Assembly: GCF_001949145.1 (NCBI RefSeq)
Contig: NW_019091407.1
Span: 947,649 to 1,011,648, forward strand
From: Acanthaster planci
Lineage: Eukaryota > Echinodermata > Asteroidea > Valvatida > Acanthasteridae
Length of the DNA: 64,000 bases
Reading direction: 5' to 3'
Shown: positions 12,901 through 27,900 of the stretch, piece after piece
How the letters are laid out: each line of letters starts with the position of its first letter
Position numbering within the stretch: the stretch's first letter is position 1
Program-made: the position numbers and the translations under genes
The notes under the pieces: generated by a model
Database searches by the model: none
What the model was told of the DNA's origin: nothing
The model's input: only the letters and a program-made list of their open reading frames with translations

Positions 12901-15900
12901 TATGATTCAAAATAATGCTGAAGTTCTGGCAACAATGTTTCTCGAAATATATACATTAACTACTTCATTTAGTTCGTGATAAGGTAGCTAGCTAAATAAA
13001 TGGAAATGCTACTCCAGCTTTATATAGGCAGAATAAATATGAAATCGTGGCATTTGCAGGTTGATTACATTTGTCAAAAAGCTAAACTGTGGAGGAAATC
13101 AAGCATATTTCATCTTTAATTTAGCACAGCTTGCTTCAAGTTCCCGATGAAAATGGTCATTTAACAGTCGAGATTATTCATTGTTTAACTGTCCACATGA
13201 ATACGTCAAGAGCCTCAAACCCGCCCTGTGTTTATCGCATCACTGGCAGAAGTGAATTTCTGAGCACGTACAAATGTCAGTTCGCATCCACCGTGTTCGG
13301 CTCGAAACCCAGGGGCTACACACCCTGACTCCAGGATGGGGAACGTGCAACCGGGTACTCATCTCCAATTTACACCCTCGCACGGACGCCGCCGGCATCT
13401 GTCATGTCCTGGGAGGCGAAGCTGTCACAACATAAAAAGTACAAAAGTGGCCAGGTGGTGTCAAATGTTGTCCAAAGGGTGCAATAATGGTCGACCGAGG
13501 CTTAATTATTTCTTTGAAGTGTGCTGGTGGCACCTTCAAAAACACTGCCATTGCCTCGTCGAGTAACGTATTGTGTTTGAGTCGACCCAATAATGAGGTA
13601 ATATATACGACTATTTCAAAGGACGGAGTATATCAGGCGGAAATGGGAAGGCACCAGAGGAATTTTCAGGAATATTACGGCAAAAACAAAAGGGCAGGGA
13701 AGCAGACTCGCGAGTCAAATAGTTGCTTGGTCAGTAGGTGAGGTACATGAACTATAGTTCGACCATTGGTAAGTTGCTTCAGACCACTGTGCACGGGCGG
13801 CGCACAATCACTCCAACAACTTCGATCGATTTTGCAAAGTCCCACCGTTACTTCCATTTTGCAGTTACATTTTCTGGTTGCAATCATGATATGAGTCTGG
13901 TGCAATTAATTTCATGTTACTGGTTTCCTCTATACTTGATTACAAAAAACAGGCTATTGATAACCAGTAATAGGATAGTGCCCGGGACCTAGTCGGAAGT
14001 GGTCTACTAGACAGTTAACCCTCCACCATTCTGATGACGTTGTTGAACTAGTCTTTGCTCGAACGTGCCCGAAGATTGTTTGGGTTCCACACACAAGCAC
14101 CCCCTCGGCAACCAACAACAGTGAGGATGGGACGATCGCCTGGTTTTCGCCTTCATTATCAGGCGGACATGAAACAAAAACGGAGGGTCTGGAAATAGTC
14201 TCCTTGCCTGCAAGAACTTATAAACGAGGAATAGCTAGGTTGGCCAATTGGTGTCGATCCCACTGGGAAATATATAACATGAACTGACATCCATTTGCAT
14301 ATGTAGCCGATGGGCATAATTAAATAATTAATGTTGCTTGTTTCTTGTTAACATGGCATGTTCATAGTATATTTGATAACTTAAATCACCCATACTATGG
14401 ACAAGTAACTATACTGACTCTTGCAGCTAACCATTTACACAAGAACCGGTATAAAACGATTCAGCAATCGCGCACAAGATCTTCCTTCTTTTAATTTGGG
14501 TATTCTTTCAACTGACATTAAATCTTTTTAAAACTTATTTCACATAGAAGTTTTCAGAGGAAAATTGGTAAGAATCATTGACAAATTCGAAAAAAACTTT
14601 ACAAAACGTGTAGCCCGAGGAATTGAAAGAAAAGGAGCAAGGTAGTTGACAGCGAATAAATGATCCATAATCATCATTTATCAACTTTGTTTTAAGGGGG
14701 TATCTTGCCTTTCTTGGTAGTCCCAACATGATTCTGGAGTATATTTTTAATACTTCATTATACGTTCCGTTAACAAATTTTATCTTATTTTGATCGCCTT
14801 TACGTCGTTTTACGACCTTGGTTTGATATGCAGAGGATAGACTGATATATAAGCAATAAGCGAAGAGCCACGTCGCCTGTTAGATTAAACACTCGCGTGC
14901 GGATTTTTGTTTTTTCATCTTCCAGGGGCTCTATGAATAAATACATTTATCAAAATCCTTTCAATTCTGCAGTGTTACGAAAACAGAAAGTGCAGTGGCA
15001 ATAATTTCAAGCTAACGTTATGAGGAACATCCCTCCTGGAAAGGCATGGATGATTTCATCCAAGTAATTTCATCCAGGGCAGAATAGAAGTAACTCCGTA
15101 GCTCTGTGTACAAATATCACACTTTTCTATATTCCCTCGAAGTAAGATCCACCGTTTACTCGTTGATTTGTTTAAGCAATCGCTGTGGCCAACATCTCTT
15201 CAAAAGTTTGTTGAGGGTAACTGTGAAGGACGGATTTTTGTATTTTTTCTTATGTTCTTTAGATGAGCAGTGCTTTATGTGACAAATGACAAATAGCGCC
15301 CTCTAAAACGTATGGATGAAAGGATTTCTTAACGTGGAAAAACTACCACCGTCTCGTCACCGTTGATGAAAAGAGGCACATGTATTTAGACCTTGTTTGT
15401 ATTGTTATAACAAGCAGTAATGTCCATGAAAACAAGTAATACCAGACTCAGGAATTTATGGTTATTTTCATTCCGACTGTGTTGCCGTATATTCTGACCA
15501 TGGCTCCATAATAAATACGGAATCATTGTAACTAACCGGGGACTCCACTGGCAAGATGGAGAGAGAGCAGGATGGCGCCTACGTAATTTCCTTTTCATTT
15601 CCTTAGGTCTGAAAGATCAACCACAGTTCGATAACTGCCCTCTGTGGGCAAATTCTGTGCTGTTTACACAACTTCGAATAAAACAACATGTCGGAGTGGG
15701 TTTGCTTAATGCCTGTTGGTTGGTTTTAAATCTTTACAGACTGCAATTCCCCAGTGTTATCGTACTGTGTTGATTATCTAAATACAAATAAACGCAATGG
15801 GATGTCTTGTTGATTTTGCTCAACACGTTTGAAGACTTGTTGGTACTAAAACAGAATTACACTGAAAACCATCTTTTACGAAGTTGAACTATTTTTGTGC

Positions 15901-18900
15901 AAGGAAATCTTAGAAGATTAATTTTAATGATTACTACGTTTACCGGCACACTTTGCAGCAATCATATTTTACCAGCGATCCCACTACCCATCACAATAGG
16001 TTTTTTAAAAAATAAGGTTCATGCTGTGAATTGTAATCCTTATAGGCAAAGGTACTGAGGTCCCATCACGCATAGTCTCGCCGTGGAGAGAGAAAATTCA
16101 GACCGTATACGTTTTTTTGTCATTTCCGTCAACTGCCAAATATATCCTGTTTGTTCGATCGAAGGGAGCGCGGGCTCGAGGGACAGAGTTGCCGAAGTCA
16201 TGGACTTTGGACGGCAAGTAATTAAAGATCATTCTTCTATGTCAGCGAAATGGTAGTACAAGGCCTATGAGGTGGTGCATAGCAAGGCAGAATCGCCGTT
16301 CCCTATAGACCTATTAATAACCAGTCTCGACGTCTCGAAAGACAACAGAAACACGATTTAACATTCAAAGACAGCAGTTCTTATTTCACAACCTCCCCAT
16401 CAAGTGTAACATGCAACTGTGCGCTATGACCTTTTTTGAAGGCTTGGCTGGGTTACAAAAATTTTGAATTGTTCCATTTTTGTTATTCTATGATCAAATT
16501 GAACACCGGGATGATTTATAATTTCATTTCCAAGCTGAAAAATGACGCAAACAAAGGTGGACCGGTCTCGTGGGAACGGTATGCTTTCTGCCACCCAGGG
16601 GCATAGCGAGAGCGTTTTCGTGGGGGGGAGGGGGTGGTAGAGTCAATTTTGACGACTTGTAACTAGTTCTCCAACCTTGTTTCGGGTAAAATGGAAATCT
16701 GTGGTACACTACATTTCATGCTTCACGGGAAATGCCAACGGGAAAGCATATCGTTTATAAAATGACGATGCATTAATTTTCTTTATTTTTTATTTTAAAT
16801 CTTAGGACATAAAAAATGATACAGGTTACAGAGGGGCTGTCTTGGAAATACAAAAGTTAAAAAAAAATGTCATCCTAAGATGTGTATGACCAGACTCCTG
16901 ACAACAATTAATGAAATGAAAAAAAGAAAACAATAAACACCCCCAAAACAAGTGAAAAGAAAAAAATCCTACAGAAAAGGAAAAATAACAAGCTCACCAA
17001 AAAACAAACAAAAACACACACACGCAACGCCGTCATACCTACAATATGTGGACTTCTTTTGTGCAGAGGTCCACACTATGTACATGTATGCTACGCTTGT
17101 ATAATTACACACACAAATCGAAAAAACTAATAAGGAAAAAAAGAGAAATAAAACCAGTTCGCAACCCGAGGAATGTTAATGTTGATTTGAATTTTACATA
17201 TAAATGGTAAAAAGACAATTAACACATATAACAAAAGAACTTAACACAACAAAAACGACAACATAACAAATATATAACGAATAAAGAAAAACATTAAATG
17301 TATAAATATGAATAGATAAAATCGCCCAAGATATATAAATCCCCAAATAAACCTAATAACAGCTGGGAATGCAAAGAAGATACAAATCAAAGATTTGCCC
17401 ACCGAAGTTCTATTTGCCGACTGGAATTAACTATTGGGGAGTGCCACCCCCCCCCCCATCCCCACCCCGGTCGCCACGCCCCTGCTGCCACCAAGGGTCT
17501 CAAAAGTCTGTCACTCATTTAATTACATGAATACGGTTACATTTGCTAACGAAAAGAACATATTGCTGTAGTTCAACAGAAGAATAGGGACAACAGGGGA
17601 CCAGAAGCCTATGAGCACTTAAATCATATTCTGTTCTTTGGTTCCGTTTACAAGGCATGGAACTTTGTCCGCCATTAGTCCGATAGTTCCACTACTCTCT
17701 TTGTTGTGTGGATACAGCGTTTCTATAAAACTGAGTTACTTTCCAACGCTTCCATGGGCTGAGCCATCCAAATCTTAACAGAAAACATATTATTAAAGCC
17801 CATAAACCTAATTCCCGAGGAGGTCAATTTGGGTCGAGCTTAATAATTTTCAACACACGAAGTGCGAGATCATACTGTGAGTGGGCTAATGAAGTGCATG
17901 TGTTTGATGTTAGACTGATGTATTAACGAGGGCCGACTACAGTCCCTATTTGAAATCATCATAAACATGCTAATGACCTCAACTTCCACGAGGTGTGGTA
18001 CTAGAACCGAGGAAGGAAGAACGGAGATGCCCTTTTCCAAGAGAAGTTACACCCGTGCATGAAATAAACGGCATACTTCATCGTTACCCCGAGTGCGCTG
18101 GCTGCATGACGTCTACCCGTTGTAAATTAAGAAGTGCTGGTCAGTCTGATTACACACCTCTTATATGAGACAGTTACACTGCTGAAGAAAATATGGATAT
18201 GAACGAAATGTGAACTATAAATCTATCAAATAATCGTCTGGACTCTTCATTATTGGCCCTAGGTTTTGGTTGCCATGAACATCAGCCTGACACAGGTGCT
18301 TCTTCAAACCTTCCCTCTTTCCAAAGTAACTTGTCGAGAAATTTCAATGTCTGCAATGTTGTTGACCCGAGAAATGTCGAGGGGGGAAAATGGCCACTCC
18401 ATCTCATCTTTATCGTGAACGACAGGAGGCAAAAGACAATTTGTCGTGGATCTTTGATTTAATCGATGCGAGTTCATCTTTTGAGTGCGGCTTTCCGCTT
18501 TATACACTGTCAAGCAGTCTGTCGCCATGGAAACCGTGGCAGCTCGTGTATAATTCCGCGCCCTGTCGCTTGCTTCATCAAGCCCACCCTGACAAGAGTA
18601 CAACATTCGGCTGTCATCATTGTCAACTTGTCATTCTATTTTTTTGGGGGGGAGGGGAAATCGGGATAGGAGTTTAGGGACGCGGAGCTCGCGCAACTTT
18701 TTAATGCCAATGCTTCTTTATTCAGAAGTAATTATCCATGACTCTGAATCAGCCCAAAATTGTGCCGATGTTTCCTATCAGGTTAGTGCATCCATGTCAC
18801 ACAACTGAATAATAAAACGTCTGTTCCCGTTGGACTGGATTGGGTTCGGTCGGCTTGTGAATGTGAGCGTTTGGCTTTCATTGTGATACAGTTTACTATG

Positions 18901-21900
18901 AACAGGGCTTTTAAGCCAAACACAGAAACGGGATCAGAGATGACGGATACAATCTTAGAACTCTGTTTACCAATTAAACACAATCTTGCCATCATGAATT
19001 TGTTAATATGTTTAGGTACTAAATAGTGTCCGATTCCTAAGCATCAATTTCCAATAGCTAAACACTGTCCATCAAATATCTAAACACATTTAACATTTAG
19101 AAACGTCTGCAAACTGATAGCAGTGTTGAGTGGCTAAATATTGTTCTTGCATACATTGCACCAATGCCATTACAGATGAAAGTAAATTCATCCCTTTCTC
19201 CTCTCCAACATTATTTTTTCATATCACAGAGAATCTTTTCATCCGATATATTTAAGGGATCGTTTGGGCCAGCGGCCCCTCGTCAGCATCCCATAGCGTC
19301 GGCACAAAATCACCATTCTCCAATAAATCCGACAGGCAACTAGTGCGGATTGCAGGAGTACCCGACTCCAGGAATATATGAGTAACTGCTTGCCCATAGC
19401 CACGTCAAACACGCAAATCCTACTCTGCACTGATGTAATTATCGCTTTTAACGCTCTTGCTTGTTCTGCAGTTGGTCAAGCATATCCCTGGAATGGGGAA
19501 ATGAATATTTCACGCACGCTCAGCTCTGACTTACCCTAACCCTATGTCCCTGAGAAAAGGATTCTTACTGCCCAAACACTGTGGATTGTGCGGGATTGTT
19601 GTACTTCTGTGGCTCTTGGACAGTTGTTTCCTATTTGCAAGGGATCGACCGACACTCGTCATCGTTTCCTATCTAATCCTAACGCTAACTTTACACTCTT
19701 CATGATCAAACCCTCTCCTGATAAACCAAAAACAGAACCTTAAAACCCCGCGCCAAGCAATCAAAAGGTCTCTGCAATAGAACATTTTCAATACCGATCT
19801 CCAAAATGCACCTTTTAGTCTCAGTTTACCTCATTTTCAATTTTTGTTTCACTAGTTGACAGGGGGTTGTGATGTCATTTTGGTTTATTTCCATATTCAT
19901 GCAAAAACAGTGGGAAGAAAACCTCAGTGTTGCCTTGGTTTGTGCACACAAAAAAACCTGCGTCTTTCTTTTTGATATTGCTGGAGTAAATTTTCTCTTC
20001 TTTGGTGAGTCTATGTGGTGTAAATATATATAGCAATCAGCAAGCAAGCAACCCTTTCTTAGATATGCTTGGATTGAATAACCTCTTGGCTTAAACAAAA
20101 AACGAGCAGTGAACCATGTCTTCCCTGGATGACATCACAGCAACAGCGCCCTCTGTTGCATAGGACTTACATGTTTTCTTTCAATGAAGAAGAGTACGTT
20201 GCAGTTGCAGAGAATTGTGCTGAAGAAATATTCGTTGCAGCTACACTTTAAACACATACTGCTTTCACTCTGTAAAGAGCAGAAGTTAAACGCCGTCCAA
20301 TTCCTAAACATCAGCGTTGAATTGCTACCACTATCGAATACTCAGAACACGTTCGATATTTACGCATGTTTACGAAGAGGCCATTGCTAAAAGCCTTGTT
20401 TCTGCAGTATGTACAGCGATGCCAACGAAATATTACTTTAAAGGGTCCAAGCACATTTTGTTCATTCCTCAACTTCTCTTTTAATGAATGAAAACTATTT
20501 GAAATCCATTTGGACTTAATTGAAAAGTTTTTTAAACATATAAAGTTGACCCAGCTTTACTATACAACTGAGCTGTTGCCATTATGTCAATCAGGGAAAA
20601 CACTGTTCAGGTTATATGTTCTCAATTCAAATTCTAAACCAAAACATTTGCTCACTTAAAAGACTTCCGAAAAAGAGTTGCTTGTTGGTTTATTGCCACG
20701 TACTGACAACAATAAGTGCAATAATATATTAAAAACAGTAAACATTTCTTTAAAAATCCAGTCTTTTTGTTCTCACATCGAGCAAGGATTAACAGCTTTA
20801 ATCATATTAACGCTATAGGTTTGCTACAGTATAGAAACTTGCATTTGCCCCGAGCCTTGTACAAGATATTGACGACAGCCCCGCCGTGCATGTAAAACAT
20901 GCTTATGCATGATCTAAGCCATTTGCTTATAATACATGAATAATCGTTTTCTGCGGATTTATGAACGTCAACTTCGTTTGTCTAGTTTGTTTTGCATGAG
21001 TGCGTGACAACGTAATAAAGACTGCACAGTTTGAAATTGTCGTCGGGGAGCAATTTATCTAGTATTACCGAATAATAAATGTGGACTGGAGAAGAGTTCG
21101 GGTTGATTCTTATGTAATTGCAAGGAAGAATCGAAGCTTAAAACAGCAAACAGTACAGAGGTGTAGCTAAAGGGAGAGTAGTAACATACAATGGGTTGAT
21201 AAACTCAAAGGACACTGATTGAGGGAAATCGTGTACCAATTTATAAATACAACGTCTGGGCTTGGAAAGACAAACTTAATTCAAATCTAGATGGAGTAAA
21301 TAGATGATGAAAGAATTAATCGCGTGTTACCAAAAAATTGTTCCTGAGCAGACTACTGCCTTTCTGGTGTCTTTATGTTATACTTAATTTGTAAATGGGT
21401 TGAGAATTCTGTTATGCAACTGATGAACAGAGGCATGGTTGCTCGCCTGACATGGAGGACATGCTCTTCAAGAAAAGCACCACTCTGAGAGTGAGTTGTA
21501 CTAGGCCAGCACTATTTCCGTGATCCAAAAACATCTTGTCTTGCCAAGCACAACTGTAACATTGATATTCAAGCCTCGATCACTGCTGGTACCGCAAGAT
21601 GTTGCTCTTAACACTCTTCTTTGGGCCAAGATGACCCATGCGGTGAGAAGACCATCCCTGGGGGATTGATGCCTCTATTTTCAACCTCGCTGTATCCTCC
21701 GCATCGTTCAAGTGTCTGCAGCCTCGAGCCTTGCAATGAGTGTCGAGTGAGTTGCATAAAACAAGTCCAAATGCAAAAAGTTCAAAGTTCTGTTGCCGCG
21801 AGTTGGTACAGGTTTCGAACCGATCTTTCGTGAGATTCACTATTCACAAACAAATTTGGAGGGGGAAACAAACAGGCATATGTAAATCTGACCGCCTGAA

Positions 21901-24900
21901 AATTTAAAAATTCCAAAACGCAAAAAATACAATGCGAACAGTTTGAAGGAGATGTTTGTTTTCAGTTCTGACAGCATGTTCTTCAAACTAATTCTACCCA
22001 ATCATATCCTTGAATATTAGCCTGTACTTAGATTAATGAAACTCAAGACGGAAAGCTTTCCACCTTACTTCGCTGTGGGTGCTCTTCCTTGGAAGCCCAA
22101 CCAATTGCGTCTTATATTGCACAGACCGCGCCATCTATAAAACTATTTCGCCCTAAAGACTGCGGTTAGAAAGTGTGTACATTTTAGAGGCTAGCTTTTA
22201 ATTTGTTGAACAAATTTTATTAATATGGGGGTTTGTTATGTTGTTGCTTTCTTGTTTGAAAAAAATGAGAATACTATGCTGTGAACGACAATACACGTAT
22301 ATTGTAAACAACCTTGGTAAAGGTATGTCAAAGAAGAACTTTTTACAAAATATTATTCGCAAGCATATTAATCATCCAAAGTGCTAGCACCAAACACACG
22401 TTTTCGCTGGCCAGAGCCTGTGACCCTTTCCCTATCCTCAGTCCCGTGTCAATGACATCTTCCAAACAACGAGGGCTCCCCAAATCCCATTAATTTACCA
22501 GCATCTCAAGGGGGCCTATATACCCTTGTGCGAGCACACTATGGCTTTAGGACGTGGCCAAATCGAATTGCCATCTCCTCAGACGCTGCAGACCGAAGAA
22601 TAACAATTGTACTCGCAGAGCAAACAGCACACGCAAGACAAACACATTATCAAATGGAGATTGCTTTTGTTCTTTTGCAAGTTAAATAGTCCGGATAGTG
22701 ACAGCTAAAGTGCTCCGAACAACCCAAGGGATTCAACTTCAAAAATGCTGCAAAAATGCCGCAACCTGAGGCAGAGTTTTCGAATATATCCTGGCTTAAT
22801 TTCGACCTGAAATCTCATGTTTATGAACGGCCGGAATTGGGAAAAGACGGGCTACCATTCAAAATCGGCAGTCTGCACGACACACACAAAAATTTCAAAT
22901 CGAGTTCTTTGACCTACATTATTGTCCAACACAAGACATCAAGGTTTCTTAAGCTTTTATCTTCGATCAAGGAAACAAGTCTGATTCCTCGGAGTCGCAG
23001 TTTTAGACGACGACGCCTACGGTATCCAGACTCCGCACGCAGATAATGATCTGAGGGATTGCTCGCTCACTCCCCAGCTATATTTAGTCGTCGGCCACGC
23101 CAGAAGAAACAAAATTGGAATATTCCACAAAAGGAATCATCCTTTCCTGATTGCAGTGTGTCCCACCTTGAAGGGAAGGGGCAAAAGGGTACAGAAACAA
23201 GCTAAGTATTGGACCTGATTCACAAGTCGGCTATATTGAATTGAAAGTGAGGTTAAATGTTTTATTTTGTGAACCCAAGAATACAAATGAACACAAAGAA
23301 ATAAAAGTTCATTATAAATTAATTTCATTTAAAGTGATGAGTTATCTAAAATTTGTTAAATTTATTAATTAAATCGAAGTGCTTTAAGCAACATTTTAAA
23401 AGAAAGTGAAAGTGAGGCATGGAACACCAAATAATTTGGCCCCAGCCCATTTGGCAGATTACATTGAACAAGATAGATTCAGGGAACATGGTCAAAAATG
23501 GCTTCCTTAAGTACATGGTGTATTGCGTAATGATCAAGACCAATTACACAGCTGCCTATTTTAGTCTTTCATATGGTTGTAATGATGGTATGCAAACTCA
23601 AGGACACAGACAGCAGACAGTCAATGAAGTAACAGCGTATGATGTCATTCCACAAACCATGGCGCCTAAAACTCCAAAACAGACTAGTATGAAACGCCTC
23701 TTTAAGGAGGTAATGCTGCTTCTTGACGCCAAATCGGTAATTCACGATGTACTTCGTTTACGATCAAAGATTCTGTTGACAGTCGAGGTGTCTCTTTTAA
23801 GTAATGAGGAGGGGGGAGCAGATACTAACCAAGAGGGACATATCTTACGCCCGTCATCCCCGTGTGCGTGTTTGTATGGGCCCACTCTGGCGACTCGGCG
23901 AAGGCAACCGGCAAAGTTGAACGTGGTCAACTGTTCCCTGGCTGTCTGTGTGTCCGTATTTACTTTGTGAGGGGATGAAGCATTTCCGTATAATTGCATA
24001 TCGTCAGAGACTGATCGGCGAAGACAAGGGTGTAAATCCCCGACACTTCATTTACCGGGGGGATGAGCTACCTGATCGCTCCCGGTTCCACACACAAAAA
24101 GGGCGAATATTGAATTATTTCAAACTTCCAAACAACCAAAATGTATATACAGCATTACTGAAAAGAGGATTTCAAAAAGTACAAAGCTTTAAATACCACC
24201 TTTTGATGTAGATTTCAGGGGTACAAGTTTCCATGAGATGTACATCGATGTTTTAAATTTTAGTGTCCTAGTTCCCAAGTTGTCCAATTGTTTTTTAATC
24301 TAAATCACCCCGATTCCGGAGTCCTGATATCCCTGGCACAGATGCACGCCACTGGGCAATGCTGTCTGCGATTCTTTACGTAGTACCGAGACGACTGGGT
24401 TACACGTCGTCTCCACTAAGAGAACAAAACGCTTGAGGGCAGTAGATACATGGATCCGGTTCATTTTATTACGTAACACGGCAGCACACTGTGAAAAGGT
24501 TGAGTTTTCGTATCAAGAATCTCCAAGATTTCCGACATTTACAAGCTCGTACAGGATAGAATTTATGGCCTTTTCACGACAATGCTCGAGTGCAGTACTT
24601 TTTTTTTATTTATTCAAGGGTGGGGCTACAGATATCGATGACACCGAAGGCAGAAGAGGCAGGCGCACGCCAAAGTGTTTTAAAGTCGACACACATAGAA
24701 GCCGGATTCATGTTACTGGTCTTGTTAGCTCAGTTACAGGTGACGTGAAGCTTGCAACGGGTTGCTTTCAAGACACTCTGAGCGACTTTGTCATTTTGTC
24801 CTGGACTCTAAAAGCTATAGGCCTACAGCCAGCTGTGGTCTGCAAACACTGCTCACAAATTCCCCCTTAGAGAACAGCTTGCTGGTCAAACGTTTCCCAG

Positions 24901-27900
24901 ATCTTAACCCTTTTTATGGTTACAGTTTGGTGCAGATTGGACGAAATGCTCCGTGATAGCAATGTTAAAAAGCAGCAGAAAGTCAGCACCCTTTCTAAAC
25001 AAGGAATCTACTCAAACAACGGAAGGAACAGTGATTTTGGAGGCTTTGGGCTGCATCGGCAGTCAGTAGCATGGTTAAGGGCTGAAAATTGTCACAGTAG
25101 AAATATTCAAGATTCATTACTGCAGACTGTTTCAAAACGAGATACAGCGAGACTGAAGGTGATGACGGTGGCAATTGCTCTTCCACTGCACCAACCGTAA
25201 TTGTCTGGCCTTTAAGCGAAGCACAGGCCTCATTTTAGCAAGAAATGCCTGTGCTTTTTCGCTTCGGTTCTTAACAGTGCCCACTAGGTATGATCTCACA
25301 ACTTCAGCAGCCAAAGCCTTACAATTCCGACGAGTGTTGAAAGCCAGGGCCCGGGGGCTTTTTTGGCAAGTTACAAAAAGTCGCAGGGCCCCCGGGGCGA
25401 TAGATTGAATCAGACGCAATCCTGCACTAAGCTGGCATCAGATAGGACTCTCTCTCCGTGCACATTGACTCAAATCGCTTCCCTGCCCGTACAGGGGAGA
25501 CCTTATCATACTGACGCTATGCAAAGCTCCAAAGTTTTGCGCTCACCTGGGTCAGGGGAAAGGCATCGGACTTGCATTGGAGGGAAAGATGTAGGAAGGT
25601 GTCAAAGACGCGCATTTGAATTCAGCAAGCAAACAGGCATCTGAAAGCTCAATTCAGGGAAGATGGGCCTAGTAATCAGTACTGTGGAATCACTCTCGCC
25701 TCCATGACGATCCCTCGAGAAATGTTACCGAGCTCAAAACAAAAGTTTAATGAACTGAAAATGGGTCAGAGAAGGAATAATATTGGACATTTTTGGACAT
25801 TTTGTTGACTCCCAGTTGCAAAGTGAAAGTGCAGCAGAGTCATTTATAGCTACGTCTGCCTCCCGATTCAAGCAAGATACCCAGTCATTTGTTTGTGGGA
25901 ACACTCGTAAACAGTGTAACTTATGTATTGACAACTTTACGGGGTTCCTTACCATTAGTACCCTGTTCTTATAATAAGGAAACAAAGTCCACTTTCTCAA
26001 ACTAACTAACATTTTGACCTTAAGGAACCATTACTCAATCCTGATAGACCTAGTTTAGGTAAATTTTGACAATATTTAAGCAAGAAACCTTAAATTTCTA
26101 ACCCGAGTTTGGCAAAAGACAACCACTCAGTCGAATCACGCCGTTTTGTTTTTCGTCAGGTTGCCCGACTCAGGCATTTTTTATTCATCCAATCAAATCT
26201 CCATCCATGTCAAGGAACCAGACTTCATTCGCTTGTTTGTCGTTCACAGCTCTTCGGGGCGGTCATGTACGCTGCCGTTTTACCCCAAAAATGTCTCTCA
26301 AAAACCAAAAGCCCTGTTCTCTTTTCTTTCTAATATGAAAAAAGACATTACCAACAACTTGTTTAAATAGGTTGTTTCAAAAAATTAGAATTTGTTCCCT
26401 TATAATAAGAATACGGCGCTAAAGGTAATGAACCCCATCTTTACCGAGGGTAAACGTCCTAGAACGTGAAACGAACCGGTTTCTCCTTTTTAATTCTCTT
26501 ACTAAACACAAGATCCTAACCATATTCTGGGTCCAGGAAGCGCAGCTGAGCAACAATCAATTTTTGCAGACTTTTTCATAGCATCTCTGATATCATTATA
26601 AGCATTATTAAAGAACAATAAGCACGTGTCACCTACAGATTCGTCTTCGTCATCAGAAGAGCTTCTAATGAAGACCGATGCATAATTATTACTCAGATAT
26701 TACTCGACACAACAGAGAGATGATAATGCTAAAATCCAACGTACAGTTAGATTCTGGACATCAAAAATTTAGCAAGTTACAGAGCAAGTTATGGCTGCGT
26801 TGGCTGTCCTAAATCCATACCGTCGAGTATAAACTTTAGCTATAAATGCTGATTACAGTCTCTGCAATACAAAAAAAGCTGCGATTAATGACAATGAAGG
26901 TGCATGAACGAGGATTTTAATTAAGCATACATTTAAGATTTCAACAAATAAAAAATGGAGCCGATCGCTTTCAGTAGCGTTGTTTTCAGTAGTGCGGTTT
27001 TATTAATGCATGATGTTCGCTTTTGCAAGGTTTGCCTAGAGACTCTTTCGACAATGTGTTATGTTTCTAATCATTCGTGTAGGTCGTTATATCGCCAGTG
27101 CGTAATTCTATCTCACGACAGGGTAATCTTATCGTATGCTTACCGCAAGAGTCGGCCAAAGTTGAATCCCAGTTGATTTGGGGAAGCTCGCCAGTTCGAT
27201 TAATTTGAACAATAGTGCCATATTCGGGGGTTGGCGGAAGAAATTCTGTACCCTAGGGAACGACTGATTTTTCACGACAGTTCTCTCCACAATGTATTCA
27301 TTAGTTTACAGTCATGTAGGAATCGAATGGTTCTTCACGTACATTATATGAGCATACATGTTCATGTACGTGTATGACTTTTTTCAATACAATAAAACAA
27401 AGGGAAAGAAACACTGAATATATAATCTATATACGCTATATACCAATCTAACAGGTGCCCCGAAATACGTTAAGCTCCATACAAACGACAGTCTGACCCT
27501 AGTTATGCCACGGACCCTTAATCTTGGCCGAAATAGGCTGCTTTAGGGTTTTTGTAAGTTGCATCATTTGGGTAGACGTTATTTCTGTTCACTGTTTTCG
27601 TACTTGGCACGTCTTCTGGATTTCATTTGTAACGCTGGCAGGGCCTTCACTATGAAATCTGATTGGTTTGATCAAAATCCACCTGATCCGGGCAGATCCA
27701 CACCCATCTCACTCTATTATTAGCTCATAATTTCAGATGTGTGGTGTACATATAACTTCATTTCACGGTAATCCGCTGTCCTTGCAATGGGTAATATATT
27801 TGTCAAGTTACGTCCAATCCTTTTTTGCAAAGATAAATGGATTGATGCCTAAGCCACAGATTTTTCTACCCAACCAATTAGGGGCAGTTCACTCTTTGGG

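Noticed and set aside
23419-23970. 183-codon plus-strand frame as a gene
   Set aside because: No domain, no repeat or hydrophobic pattern and no convincing splice context; this length is expected by chance in 64 kb.
24433-24870. 145-codon plus-strand frame as a gene
   Set aside because: No recognisable motif; it overlaps another frame and includes a T run.
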